Shown here in pieces: positions 53,028 to 62,127 of a stretch of DNA of 64,000 nt (position 1 is the stretch's first letter; each line of letters opens with the position of its first letter). The stretch comes from Lutibaculum sp963816555 (GTDB lineage: Bacteria; Pseudomonadota; Alphaproteobacteria; Rhizobiales; Tepidamorphaceae): positions 310,001-374,000 of the forward strand of contig CAWFLD010000011.1 of assembly GCA_963816555.1 (NCBI GenBank), read 5' to 3'. The notes under the pieces are model-generated. The model was not told the DNA's origin and ran no database searches. It was given only the letters and a program-made list of their open reading frames with translations. Both the position numbers and the translations under genes were made by a program.

Positions 53028-54944
53028 CTACTCCCTAGCGTCTTTCACGCTGCCGGCGCCAGTCTCCTCGACGACGATCACCCGGCGGTCGCCGGACCGG
53101 CGGGTGAAGCGGACGGCGTCGAAATGCTCCAGCAGCGGGATCGAGAACTTGCGCGAGATGCCGAGCGCGGCGCCGGCCTCCTTGGCGGCGAAGCCATCGG
53201 ACTGCCCGAGCGCCTCGGCGAGCGTGCGCCTGGCGCCCTCGATCGCCGCGCGGTGGAAGGTGATGGTGCGCTTCTGCACGCGGTCGGTCGTGCGCACCAG
53301 CGTGCCCTGCCGCAGCAGGTAGCGCAGCGCCTCGAGCCGCCGCGGGTCGCCGCCGACCACCTCCGTCTCGTCCGGCGGCTTGAGGCCGGCCGCGGCGAAG
53401 GCCCGCTCGACGTCCGCCAGCATGCGCGCCTCGCGGTCGCGCGCCGCCTGCTCGACGTTCGGCCGCAGCGCGCCGCCGCGCCGCGCCAGGATCCTGCGCT
53501 CGACGAGATGGTCGGCGACCGCCGCCGCGACCGCCGGAGGAAGGCCCGGCAGGACCGACGGAAGCGCGGAGCGCGGCAGCCCGTCCTCGAGCGGATGCTT
53601 CCTCGCGAAGGCGATGACCGCCCGGGCCAGCGCCTCGGCGTTCTCGCGCCAGAAATCGGGGTGCAGCGCGCGCCCGCCGGCGACCGCGAGACCCCATTCC
53701 CGCAGCATCGCCGCCGTCGCCTCCTCGTCGCGGCTAAGGACGCGCGCGAGGTCGCCGACCGGCAGGCCGGCGCGGCCCGCCGCGGCGAGGCGCGCGACGG
53801 CCGCCTCGCGGAACTCCCCGCGCGCGAGATGGCGCAGCGGCGCCATGTCCCCGTCATCGCGGCGACGGCGGCGGCGCGAGACGGGGTCCAGTACCCGGCC
53901 GCCGGCGACGGTGCGGGCCGGGCTCGGCACGCGCAGGACGAAGGGCTCGCCCGCCGGCACCGCGATCTCGTCGCCGAGCTTCAACTGCGCGACGGCCCGA
54001 TCGCCCGGCGCCACCGCCTCGGAGTCGAGCAGCCGCAGCCGCGCCGGCATCTCCCGCGTGCCGACCAGCAGCGACAGCGTCGCGCCGGTGGCGAGCGGGT
54101 CGCCGCCCCGCGGCACGGCGAGCGAGACGTCGAGCCAGCGGCTGGGCCCGAGCCGGCCGGGGCTCGCCAGCGCGTGGCCGCGCGGCAGGTCGTCGACCTC
54201 GACGCCGCGCAAATTGACGGCGACCCGCCGGCCCGGCAGCGCCCGCGCGACGGAAGCCCCGTGGATCTGCAGGCCGCGCACCTCCGCCCGCCTGCCGCCC
54301 GGCGCGACCTCGACCTCCGACCCGACGGCGAGCGCGCCGCCGCGCAGCGTGCCGGTGACCACGGTGCCGAAGCCCCGGACGGAGAAGCTGCGGTCGATCG
54401 GCAGGTAGAGGGCCGCGTCGGCCGGCGGCTCGGCCGGCTCCTCCGCCAGCCCTTCGAGGGCCGCGGCGAGCTCGCCGATGCCGCGGCCGGAGACCGCCGA
54501 GGTCTCGACCGTCGCCGCGATGGCGAGGCCGGCGTCGCGGCACAGCGCCTCGACCTCGCGCGCCACCTCGGACACGCGCCGGGCCGGCGCGACGTCGCAC
54601 TTCGTCAGCGCCACGACGCCGCGCGAGACGCCGACGAGCGAGGCGATCTCGATGTGCTCGACCGTCTGCGGCTTGATGCCCTCGCCCGCGTCGACCGCCA
54701 CGAGCACCGCGTCGATCCCGGTGGCGCCGGAGATCATCGCGCGCACGAAGCGCTCGTGGCCCGGCATGTCGATCAGGTCGATCTCGCTTGCCTCGCCGCG
54801 CAGCACGGCGAAGCCGAGGACGATCGACAGGCCGCGCGCCTTCTCCTCGGCCAGACGGTCCGTCTCCGTGCCCGTGAGGGCGCGCACGAGGGAGGTCTTG
54901 CCATGGTCGACATGGCCGACCACGCCGACGAGGGCGGATCTCAC
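53028..54944 (-). CDS. selB: selenocysteine-specific elongation factor SelB
   Basis: A 638-residue GTPase. G1 is GVVGHVDHGKTSL, G3 is DMPGHERFVRAM and G4 is LTKCD. Translation-factor beta-barrels follow, then a C-terminal array of winged helices that bind SECIS RNA (for example EAGAALGISRKFSIPLLEHFD and DAVRFTRRSGDRRVI). The start is a GTG at 54944 that overlaps the selA stop as GTGA (54941-54944). Length is slightly above the E. coli protein (614). It delivers Sec-tRNA to the ribosome at the fdhA UGA. Confidence 0.93.
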   Translation of the reverse strand: MRSALVGVVGHVDHGKTSLVRALTGTETDRLAEEKARGLSIVLGFAVLRGEASEIDLIDMPGHERFVRAMISGATGIDAVLVAVDAGEGIKPQTVEHIEIASLVGVSRGVVALTKCDVAPARRVSEVAREVEALCRDAGLAIAATVETSAVSGRGIGELAAALEGLAEEPAEPPADAALYLPIDRSFSVRGFGTVVTGTLRGGALAVGSEVEVAPGGRRAEVRGLQIHGASVARALPGRRVAVNLRGVEVDDLPRGHALASPGRLGPSRWLDVSLAVPRGGDPLATGATLSLLVGTREMPARLRLLDSEAVAPGDRAVAQLKLGDEIAVPAGEPFVLRVPSPARTVAGGRVLDPVSRRRRRRDDGDMAPLRHLARGEFREAAVARLAAAGRAGLPVGDLARVLSRDEEATAAMLREWGLAVAGGRALHPDFWRENAEALARAVIAFARKHPLEDGLPRSALPSVLPGLPPAVAAAVADHLVERRILARRGGALRPNVEQAARDREARMLADVERAFAAAGLKPPDETEVVGGDPRRLEALRYLLRQGTLVRTTDRVQKRTITFHRAAIEGARRTLAEALGQSDGFAAKEAGAALGISRKFSIPLLEHFDAVRFTRRSGDRRVIVVEETGAGSVKDARE

Positions 54945-56369
54945 GCCCGGCCCTCCGCCATGTCGGAGAGGATCGTCCGGAGGGCCGGAAGCTGGCTCGC
55001 AAGGGCGTCCGGCTCGGTCAGGCAGCGCAGGTCGAGGATCACCCGGTCCTTCGCGATGCGGCCGATCACGGGCGTGTCGAGCGCACGCAGGGCGGCGAGG
55101 ATGCGGCCGGCGGAAAGCGGCGGCTTCGCATCGTCGTGTCCGAGCGGCGAGATCGCGAGCCCGGCGCTCGGCAGGAGGTCGACCGGCTGGGCGCCGCTGC
55201 CGATCTGGCTCTGGCACTCGATCCGGTCGGCCCGGGCGAGCCCGTCGAGCGCCTCGCGAAGCCGGGGCAGCAGCGCGTCCGCCACCGCCGCGATCTCGTC
55301 GGCGCGGCCGGCTCAGCAGGGCGAGCGCCGGCAGCCGCCGCGCGACGCGCGCGGGATCGCCGTAGAGCCGCAGCACCTCGGAGAGCGCCGCGATCGTCAT
55401 CTTGTCGCAGCGCAGCGCCCGCTTCAGCGGGTTCGACTTGAGGCGGGCGACGAGATCGGCGCGGCCGACGATCAGCCCGGCCTGCGGGCCGCCGAGCAGC
55501 TTGTCGCCGCTGAAGGTCACGAGGTCCGCGCCGGCCGCGAGGCATTCCGCCGGCGTCGGCTCGTGCGGCAGGCCGAAGGCCGAGAGATCGGCGAGGCTGC
55601 CGCTGCCGAGGTCGACGGCGAAGGGCACGCCCCGCGCATGGGCGATCCGGGCGAGATCGCGCTCCGCCACCTCGGTCGTGAAGCCCGAGATCTCGTAGTT
55701 GCTCTTGTGGACCTTGAAGACGAGGCCGGTCGCCTCGTGGATCGCGCGCTCGAAGTCGCGGCCGTGGGTGCGGTTCGTGGTGCCGACCTCGCGCAGGACG
55801 CAGCCGGCGCTCTCCATGATCTCCGGCATGCGGAAGGCGCCGCCGATCTCGATCAGCTCGCCGCGCGACACGACGACCTCGCGGGCGCGCGCCAGCGTCG
55901 ACAGGACGAGCAGGACGGCGGCGGCGTTGTTGTTGACGACGGTCGCCGCCTCGGCGCCGGTCAGCCGGCACAGCTGCGCCTCGACGTGGTCGTCGCGGTC
56001 GCCGCGCCGGCCGGCCGCCAGCGAGAACTCGAGGTTCGAGGCGCCCGCCGCCACGGCTGCGACGGAGGAGACCGCCTCTGGCGGCAGCGGCGCGCGGCCG
56101 AGATTCGTGTGGAGCACGGTGCCGGTGAGATTGAGCACGGGCCGCAGCGACGGCCGGCTGCCCGCCGCGAGCCGCGCCGCGGCGTCGTCGAGCAGCGCCG
56201 CCTCCCCGGGCACCGCCCGGCCCGCCTGCAGCGCCGCCTCGCGCGCGCCGGCCAGCGCCTCGCGCAGCGCGTCGAGGACGAGCGGCCGCCCGTGCGCCTC
56301 GATCAGCGCGAGCGCGCGCGGCGTTTGGGCCAGTCGCTCGACGGACGGCAGTCGCGAAAGGTCATGCAT
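54941..56369 (-). CDS. selA: L-seryl-tRNA(Sec) selenium transferase SelA (one frameshift)
   Basis: A 475-residue PLP enzyme after one extra base near 55303 is removed. Key sequences are LNLTGTVLHTNLGRAPLP, VNNNAAAVLLVL, EVGTTNRTHGRDFERAI and the PLP lysine K290 in TFSGDKLLGGPQAG. The C-terminus resumes as ADALLPRLREALDGL and ends MAEGRA. Uncorrected, the frame runs on into selB without a stop, giving an artificial SelA-SelB fusion. Since the last 110 residues stay conserved in the other frame, I infer an error. The start at 56369 lacks a clear ribosome site. SelA converts Ser-tRNA to Sec-tRNA using selenophosphate. Confidence 0.9.
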
Positions 56370-56536
56370 GGAGGTCGGCGGCGGTTGGCGCAGGTGGGAC
56401 GGGCTTCCCGCAAGCTGCTCCGGCGGGGCGCAAATTGCAAATCCCGCGCCGGCCGCCGCCATGGTCCTGGAGGAGAAAGGCCGCTCGTCGGCGGCCTGTC
56501 GGCCCGCTTCCGTCCGGAACCGGGCCCGGCGCGCCC

Positions 56537-57001
56537 TCAGCTCGCGCTCTGCACCACCGCGACGCCGTGGTGGTAGACGAGGTCGCCGCCGAAATAGGCG
56601 GTGACGATCACGAGGCAGGCCATCACGACCTCGACGCCGACGACGCCGAGGCGCAGGCCGCCGCCGAGCGTCCGGCCGCGCCACCACAGGCCGAGGCGGA
56701 CGAGCGCCCAGATGCCGGCGATGATGGCGGTCGTCGTGCCGAGGCCCTCGTGCGTCTCGATCAGCGCGTCCGGCACGCCGGATTCCATCGCGATGTCGGC
56801 GGCCATGTCGCCGAGGAAATACGTCACGACGGCGGCCGCGCCGGCGAGCACCGCCAGCACGGTCGAGAGCGTCGGCATGCCGCGCTCCGACTGCAGGTGG
56901 TGGCCGCTCGCCACGACCCAGATGTCGTAGGCGGCGAGGAGGATGAGGAGAACGATCGGGAAATGCACGGCAACCGGGTGCCATTCCTGCATCGGGATCA
57001 T
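56537..57001 (-). CDS. DUF2231-type membrane protein
   Basis: A 154-residue protein with four hydrophobic segments. The start MIPMQEWHPVAVHFPIVLLI and the segment THEGLGTTTAIIAGIWALVRLGL are typical of DUF2231 proteins; the repeated HP/HEG histidines may bind heme or metal. VTAYFGGDLVYHHGVAV near the end, with adjacent histidines, is also a family mark. Function is unknown; related proteins are found beside cytochrome genes. It stands alone between selA (167-base gap) and the divergent dxs. Confidence 0.76.
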   Translation of the reverse strand: MIPMQEWHPVAVHFPIVLLILLAAYDIWVVASGHHLQSERGMPTLSTVLAVLAGAAAVVTYFLGDMAADIAMESGVPDALIETHEGLGTTTAIIAGIWALVRLGLWWRGRTLGGGLRLGVVGVEVVMACLVIVTAYFGGDLVYHHGVAVVQSAS

Positions 57002-57261
57002 GTGGGGGCTTCCTTGGACCGGTGGGGACCGCGCTGATGATGCGGCGGACCATGCCCGCGGGACCTTACGCCAAGCTGACGGCATGACGCCGTGCCGCGG
57101 CGGCGCCGGGCCCTCCGTACGGCAGGCGACGGGGTCCCCGTTCCGTACGGGTTCCGTCAGAACATGCCGTCTCCGGGCGGCGTTGATCATCACGTGCAGC
57201 GCGATCCCGCCGCTGCCCTGCGGCCGGAAGAACAGGCGCTGCTGCACGGAGGAGGGACACG

Positions 57262-59181
57262 ATGAGCGACCGCCTGCTCGACGGCATCGAAACCCCGGCC
57301 GACCTGCGCGCCCTGGCCGACCACGACCTGGGACAGGTCGCATCCGAACTTCGCGAGGAGATGATCGGTTCCGTCGCGGCGACCGGCGGCCATCTCGGCG
57401 CCGGGCTCGGCGTCATAGAGCTGACGGTGGCGCTGCACCACGTCTTCGACACGCCGGAGGACCGGCTGGTCTGGGACGTCAGCCACCAGTGCTACCCGCA
57501 CAAGATCCTCACCGGGCGGCGCGACCGCATCCGCACGATCCGCCAGGGCGGCGGTCTCTCCGGCTTCACCAAGCGCACCGAGAGCGAGTACGACCCGTTC
57601 GGCGCCGCGCACGCCTCGACCTCGATCTCCGCCGGCCTCGGCATGGCGGTGGCGCGGGACCTGCGCCACGGGGAGCGCAACGTCGTCTGCGTCATCGGCG
57701 ACGGCGCGATGTCGGGCGGCATGGCCTACGAGGCGATGAACAATGCCGGCGCGCGCAACTCGCGCCTCATCGTCATCCTCAACGACAACGAGATGTCGAT
57801 CGCCCCGCCCGTCGGCGCGATGTCGTCCTATCTGGCGCGCCTGACCTCGGGCCGCGCCTACCGCCGGCTGCGCAAGACCGGCAAGGACATCGCCCGGCAC
57901 CTGCCGGCCCATCTCGGCCGCCACGCCGAGCGGGCCGAGGCGCTGGTGCGCAGCGCCTGCGGCGGCTCGACGCTCTTCGACGAGCTCGGCTTCTACTATG
58001 TCGGCCCGGTCGACGGGCACAGCCTCGACCACCTCCTGCCGGTGCTCCGCAACGTGCGCGACACCCGCAACGGGCCGATCCTCGTCCACGTCGTGACGCA
58101 GAAGGGCAAGGGCTACGCGCCGGCCGAGCAGGCGGCGGACAAGTATCACGGCGTCGCCCGGTTCGACGTCGCGACGGGCGCCCAGGCGAAGCCCAGGGCG
58201 GCCGCCCCGTCCTACACCAAGGTCTTCGCCAGGAGCCTCGTCGAGGAGGCCCGCCGCGACGACGACATCGTCGCGATCACGGCGGCCATGCCGTCCGGCA
58301 CCGGCCTCGACGTCTTCGCCGGCGAGTTCCCCGACCGCACCTTCGACGTCGGCATCGCCGAGCAGCACGCCGTCACCTTCGCCGCCGGCCTCGCCGCGGA
58401 GGGCCTGAAGCCGTTCGCCGCGATCTACTCGACCTTCCTGCAGCGCGCCTACGACCAGGTCGTGCACGACGTCGCGCTGCAGAGCCTGCCGGTGCGCTTC
58501 GCGATCGACCGCGCCGGCCTCGTCGGCGCCGACGGCCCGACCCATGCCGGCTCCTTCGACCTCGCCTATCTCGGCTGCCTGCCGAACATGGTCGTCATGG
58601 CGGCGGGCGACGAGGCCGAGCTCGTGCACATGGTGGCGACCGCCGCGGCGATCGACGACCGGCCCTCCGCCTTCCGCTATCCCCGCGGCGAGGGGCTCGG
58701 CGTCGCGCTGCCCGAGCGCGGCGTGCCGCTCGAGATCGGCCGGGGCCGCATCCTGCGCGAGGGCTCGCGCGTCGCCCTCCTCTCGCTCGGCGGCCGGCTC
58801 GGCGCGTGCCTCGAGGCCGCCGACGCGCTGGCGGCGCGCGGCCTCTCCACCACCGTCGCCGACGCCCGCTTCGCCAAGCCCCTCGACGTCGACCTGCTGC
58901 TGCGCCTGGCGCGCGAGCACGAATGCCTGATCACCGTCGAGGAAGGCGCCATCGGCGGCTTCCAGGCGCAGGTCATGCAGGCGGTGGCCGAGCACGGCCT
59001 GCTCGACCGCGGCCTGAAGATCCGCTCGATGGTGCTGCCCGACCGGTTCATCGACCAGGACAAGCCGGAGGCGATGTACGCCGCGGCCGGCCTCGACCAC
59101 GCCGCGATCGTGGCGAAGGCTCTCGACGTCTGGGGCCGCAACGACGAGCTCGCGGAGGCCGGTCTTGCCTATTCCGCCTGA
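57262..59181 (+). CDS. dxs: 1-deoxy-D-xylulose-5-phosphate synthase
   Basis: A 639-residue TPP enzyme, first step of the non-mevalonate isoprenoid pathway: pyruvate plus glyceraldehyde 3-phosphate. Motifs are GGHLGAGLGVIELTVALHHVF, DVSHQCYPHKILTGRR, TPP-binding GDGAMSGGMAYEAMNNAG with NDN, and the catalytic DVGIAEQHAVTFAAGLA. Length and frame are intact, in contrast to the next four genes. GGAGGGACACG precedes the ATG. Location beside ispH, hpnH and shc ties precursor supply to hopanoid formation. Confidence 0.96.
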   Translation: MSDRLLDGIETPADLRALADHDLGQVASELREEMIGSVAATGGHLGAGLGVIELTVALHHVFDTPEDRLVWDVSHQCYPHKILTGRRDRIRTIRQGGGLSGFTKRTESEYDPFGAAHASTSISAGLGMAVARDLRHGERNVVCVIGDGAMSGGMAYEAMNNAGARNSRLIVILNDNEMSIAPPVGAMSSYLARLTSGRAYRRLRKTGKDIARHLPAHLGRHAERAEALVRSACGGSTLFDELGFYYVGPVDGHSLDHLLPVLRNVRDTRNGPILVHVVTQKGKGYAPAEQAADKYHGVARFDVATGAQAKPRAAAPSYTKVFARSLVEEARRDDDIVAITAAMPSGTGLDVFAGEFPDRTFDVGIAEQHAVTFAAGLAAEGLKPFAAIYSTFLQRAYDQVVHDVALQSLPVRFAIDRAGLVGADGPTHAGSFDLAYLGCLPNMVVMAAGDEAELVHMVATAAAIDDRPSAFRYPRGEGLGVALPERGVPLEIGRGRILREGSRVALLSLGGRLGACLEAADALAARGLSTTVADARFAKPLDVDLLLRLAREHECLITVEEGAIGGFQAQVMQAVAEHGLLDRGLKIRSMVLPDRFIDQDKPEAMYAAAGLDHAAIVAKALDVWGRNDELAEAGLAYSA

Positions 59182-59254
59182 CACGCTCACGATGGAGACG
59201 CGCGAAGACTTCCTGCCGGAGGCCGGCCGGCAGCACGTTCCGAAGGTACGGTCG

Positions 59255-59295
59255 TCCCCGGAAGCCGGGGATCCCACGCTCCGCTGGCCCGGAGC
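59255..59295 (+). other. two adjacent hairpins between dxs and ispH
   Basis: TCCCCGGAAGCCGGGGA (59255-59271) is a seven-base-pair hairpin with an AAG loop. GCTCCG-CTGGCC-CGGAGC (59278-59295) follows. The arrangement GTCCCCGG...CCGGGGATCC resembles dispersed intergenic palindromes of Rhizobiales. No T-tract is present, so transcription may continue into ispH. Confidence 0.42.
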
Positions 59296-59325
59296 ATCCG
59301 TCACTCCAGCTGCGCCCGGTGCCCC

Positions 59326-60372
59326 ATGCACGTGATACTGGCCCAGCCCCGCGGCTTCTGCGCCGGCGTCGTGCGCGCCATCGAGATCGTCGAGCAGGCG
59401 CTCCGGCGCTACGGCCCGCCCGTCTACGTGCGCCACGAGATCGTCCACAACAGGCACGTCGTCGAGAGCCTGCGGGCCAAGGGCGCGCGCTTCGTCGAGG
59501 AGCTCGACGAGGTCCCGACGGGAGCGATGACGATCTTCAGCGCGCACGGCGTGGCGCGCCGGGTCGAGGAGGACGCGGCCGCCGCGCGGCCTGCAGGTGA
59601 TCGACGCGACCTGCCCGCTGGTCTCGAAGGTGCACAAGCAGGGCGCGCGCTATCGTCGGCCGCGGCCGCGCACGTCGTGCTGATCGGCCATGCCGGCCAT
59701 CCCGAGGTCGAGGGCACGATGGGCAGCATCCCGGGGCCCGTGCACCTGGTCGAGACCGAGGCCGACGTCATGCGGCTGCCGCTGCCGCCCGACGCGCCGG
59801 TCGCCTACGTCACCCAGACGACGCTCAGCGTCGACGACACGCGCGGCATCATCGCTGGCGCTGCGCGCGCGCTTCCCCGACATCGACGGGCCGGACACCA
59901 AGGACATCTGCTACGCCACGCAGAACCGCCAGAGCGCGGTGCGCGAGCTCTGCGACATGGTCGACGTGCTGCTGGTGGTGGGCGCGACGAACAGCTCCAA
60001 TTCCAACCGCCTGCGCGAGATCGGCGCGGCGAGCGGCATACCGAGCTACCTCATCGCGGACGGCAGCGAGATCGACGCCGCGAATGGCTGGAGGGCGCCG
60101 GCGCGGTCGGCGTCACCGCCGGCGCCTCGGCGCCCGAGAGCCTGGTCGAGGACGTGATCGACACGCTGGCGGGCTTCGGCCCGGTCGAGGTGTCGACCAT
60201 GGCGGGGCGCGTGGAGAACATCGAGTTCCGGCTGCCGGCCGAACTGACGAGGCCGGCGCCGACGCCAGCGCCTGACGGCGCGGGCGAGCCGCCGCGGGAG
60301 CCACCCGCGGCGGGCCATCAGACGAGAGAGTTGGACGGGGACGCGTCATGGGCATTCCGCTGCGCCAGATGA
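59326..60372 (+). CDS. ispH: 4-hydroxy-3-methylbut-2-enyl diphosphate reductase IspH (six apparent insertions)
   Basis: IspH performs the last step of the non-mevalonate pathway with a [4Fe-4S] cluster. The cluster cysteines are in QPRGFCAGVVRAI, DATCPLVSKVH and TKDICYATQNRQSAV. Other motifs are VLIGHAGHPEVEGTMG, TQTTLSVDDTRGII, VGATNSSNSNRLREI and GVTAGASAPESLVEDVI. The frame changes repeatedly. Removing one base near 59584, 59654, 59670, 59857, 60077 and 60081 gives a continuous IspH. The true stop is uncertain because the frame runs Pro/Arg-rich after RLPAELTRP to 60372, overlapping hpnH. As ispH is normally essential, errors are more likely than decay. Confidence 0.86.
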   Translation: MHVILAQPRGFCAGVVRAIEIVEQALRRYGPPVYVRHEIVHNRHVVESLRAKGARFVEELDEVPTGAMTIFSAHGVARRVEEDAAAARPAGDRRDLPAGLEGAQAGRALSSAAAAHVVLIGHAGHPEVEGTMGSIPGPVHLVETEADVMRLPLPPDAPVAYVTQTTLSVDDTRGIIAGAARALPRHRRAGHQGHLLRHAEPPERGARALRHGRRAAGGGRDEQLQFQPPARDRRGERHTELPHRGRQRDRRREWLEGAGAVGVTAGASAPESLVEDVIDTLAGFGPVEVSTMAGRVENIEFRLPAELTRPAPTPAPDGAGEPPREPPAAGHQTRELDGDASWAFRCAR

Positions 60373-61506
60373 CGAGCGTGGGCAGCCTACGTGGTTCGAC
60401 AGCACATCGCGGGGCGCAAGCGCTATCCGCTGGTGCTGATGCTCGAGCCCCTGTTCCGCTGCAACCTCGCCTGCGCGGGCTGCGGCAAGATCGACTATCC
60501 CGGCAAGATCCTGAACCAGCGGCTGTCGCGTCGAGGAGTGCCTCGAGGCGGTCGACGAGTGCGGCGCGCCGGTCGTCTCGATCGCCGGCGGCGAGCCGCT
60601 GCTGCACAAGGAGATGGCCGAGATCGTCGCAGGGCATCATCGCGCGGAAGAAGTTCGTCTATCTCTGCACCAACGCGCTGCTGATGGAGAAGAAGCTCGA
60701 CCAGTACGAGCCGAGCCCCTACTTCGTCTGGTCCGTCCATCTCGACGGCAACCGCGAGCATGCACGACCAGTCGGTCTGCCAGCAGGGCGTCTACGACAC
60801 GCGCGGTCGAGGCGATCCGCAAGGCCAAGGCGCGCGGCTTCCGCGTCAACATCAACTGCACGCTGTTCGACGGCGTCGACGCCGACGAGGTGGCGTCGTT
60901 CTTCGACGACGTGCAGGCGCTGGGCGTCGACGGCATCACGGTGTCGCCGGGCTACGCCTACGAGCGCGCGCCCGACCAGGAGCACTTCCTCAACCGGCAC
61001 GCGCACGAAGGAGCTGTTCCGCGACATCTTCCGCAAGGGCCGCGGGGCGAAGAAGTGGTCGTTCAACCAGTCCGGCCTGTTCCTCGACTTCCTCGCCGGC
61101 AACCAGGACTATCACTGCACGCCGTGGGGCGAACCCGACGCGCAACGTCTTCGGCTGGCAGCGGCCCTGCTACCTGCTCGGCGAAGGCTACGCCCGGAGC
61201 TTCAGGGAGCTGATGGAGGAGACCGACTGGGACGCCTACGGCACCGGCAACTACGAGAAGTGCGCCGACTGCATGGTCCACTAGCGGCTACGAGGCGACG
61301 GCGGTGATGGACGCGGTGAAGCACCCGCTGAAGGCCGCTCCGCGTCGCGCTGCGCGGCGTCAGGACCGACGGCCCGATGGCGCCGGAGATCCCGCTCGAG
61401 AACCAGCGGCCGGCCGAGTACCTCTTCTCGCGCCACGTCGAGCGCAAGCTAGCCGAGATCGAGGAGGCCGAAGCCGCGGCCCGAGCGAGCCGCGCAGGCG
61501 AGCTAG
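60348..61506 (+). CDS. hpnH: adenosyl-hopene synthase HpnH, radical SAM (about ten insertions)
   Basis: HpnH adds an adenosyl group to diploptene, the first step of extended hopanoid synthesis. After removal of single bases near 60387, 60529, 60629, 60759, 60802, 61004, 61137, 61282, 61337 and 61481, a continuous 382-residue HpnH results. It begins MGIPLRQMTSVGSYVV. The radical-SAM cluster cysteines are C38, C42 and C45 (CNLACAGC). SIAGGEPLLHKEM, FVWSVHLDGN, TVSPGYAYERAPDQ and CADCMVHSGYE follow. Its stop (TAG 61504-61506) overlaps that of convergent hpnG. Confidence 0.9.
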
Positions 61507-62127
61507 GGCGCGCCGGGCGACGCCCGCGTCGCGCGCGAGCCCGATCAGCGCCGGGATCTGCCCCGGCGCGCCGCATCAGCGCCAGCATGACCGCCGCCGC
61601 GTCGGTCGAGCCGTCCCGCCGCACCCCCTGCAGCGCGGCGGCGGGCACGCTGCGGCCGGCCGGGTCGGCGACCACCCGCAGGGCCGCGAAGGGCAGGCCC
61701 CGCTCCTCCGCGACCGCGGCGGCGAAGCCCGATTCCATGTCGACGGTCACCGCCGCCGTGTCCCGCCAGAGCCGCGCCTTGTCGCGGCGGCCGGCCACCG
61801 GCTCGCGCAGGCCCGCCGTCGGCGCGACCACCGCCTCCGGCACGAGGCGGCGCAGGCTCGCCGTCCAGCGGTCGTCCGTGCGGCGCACGCGCCCGTCGCT
61901 CACCACGCTCTCGGACGATCACCGCGTGGCCGGGCCGCAGCGCGGGGTCGAGGCCGCCCGCAGATGCCGAAGCTCAGATGCCCGCACAGCCCTGCCCGCG
62001 CCGCCGCGAGCAGCACCGGGACGAGCGCCTCGCCGAGGCCGCTGCAGGTGCGCACGCCCTCGCCGTCGGCGATCAGGGCCTCGAAGCGCAGGCCCGTCGC
62101 GACGAGCACGTAGCGGTCGCGGCTCAT
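61503..62127 (-). CDS. hpnG: hopanoid-associated phosphorylase HpnG (about four insertions)
   Basis: HpnG removes adenine from adenosylhopane to give phosphoribosylhopane, the step after HpnH. Removing single bases near 61957, 61914, 61567 and 61506 yields a 206-residue nucleoside-phosphorylase-like protein: YVLVATGLRFEALIADGEG, HLSFGICGGLDPALRPGHAV, and VTVDMESGFAAAVAEERGLPF, where the Glu contacts the nucleoside ribose. Its ATG overlaps the shc stop as ATGA (62124-62127), so it is translated with shc. It ends in a palindromic AGCTAG shared with the hpnH stop. Confidence 0.87.

Noticed and set aside
2702..57150. Repeated CCGTACGG at 2702, 57115 and 57143
   Set aside because: An eight-base GC-rich palindrome is expected several times by chance in 64 kb; no shared flanks.
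60348..61506. Programmed frameshifting in hpnH or ispH
   Set aside because: About sixteen shifts at unrelated sequences, without slippery heptamers or a stop-codon context, cannot be programmed; single-base insertion errors explain them.
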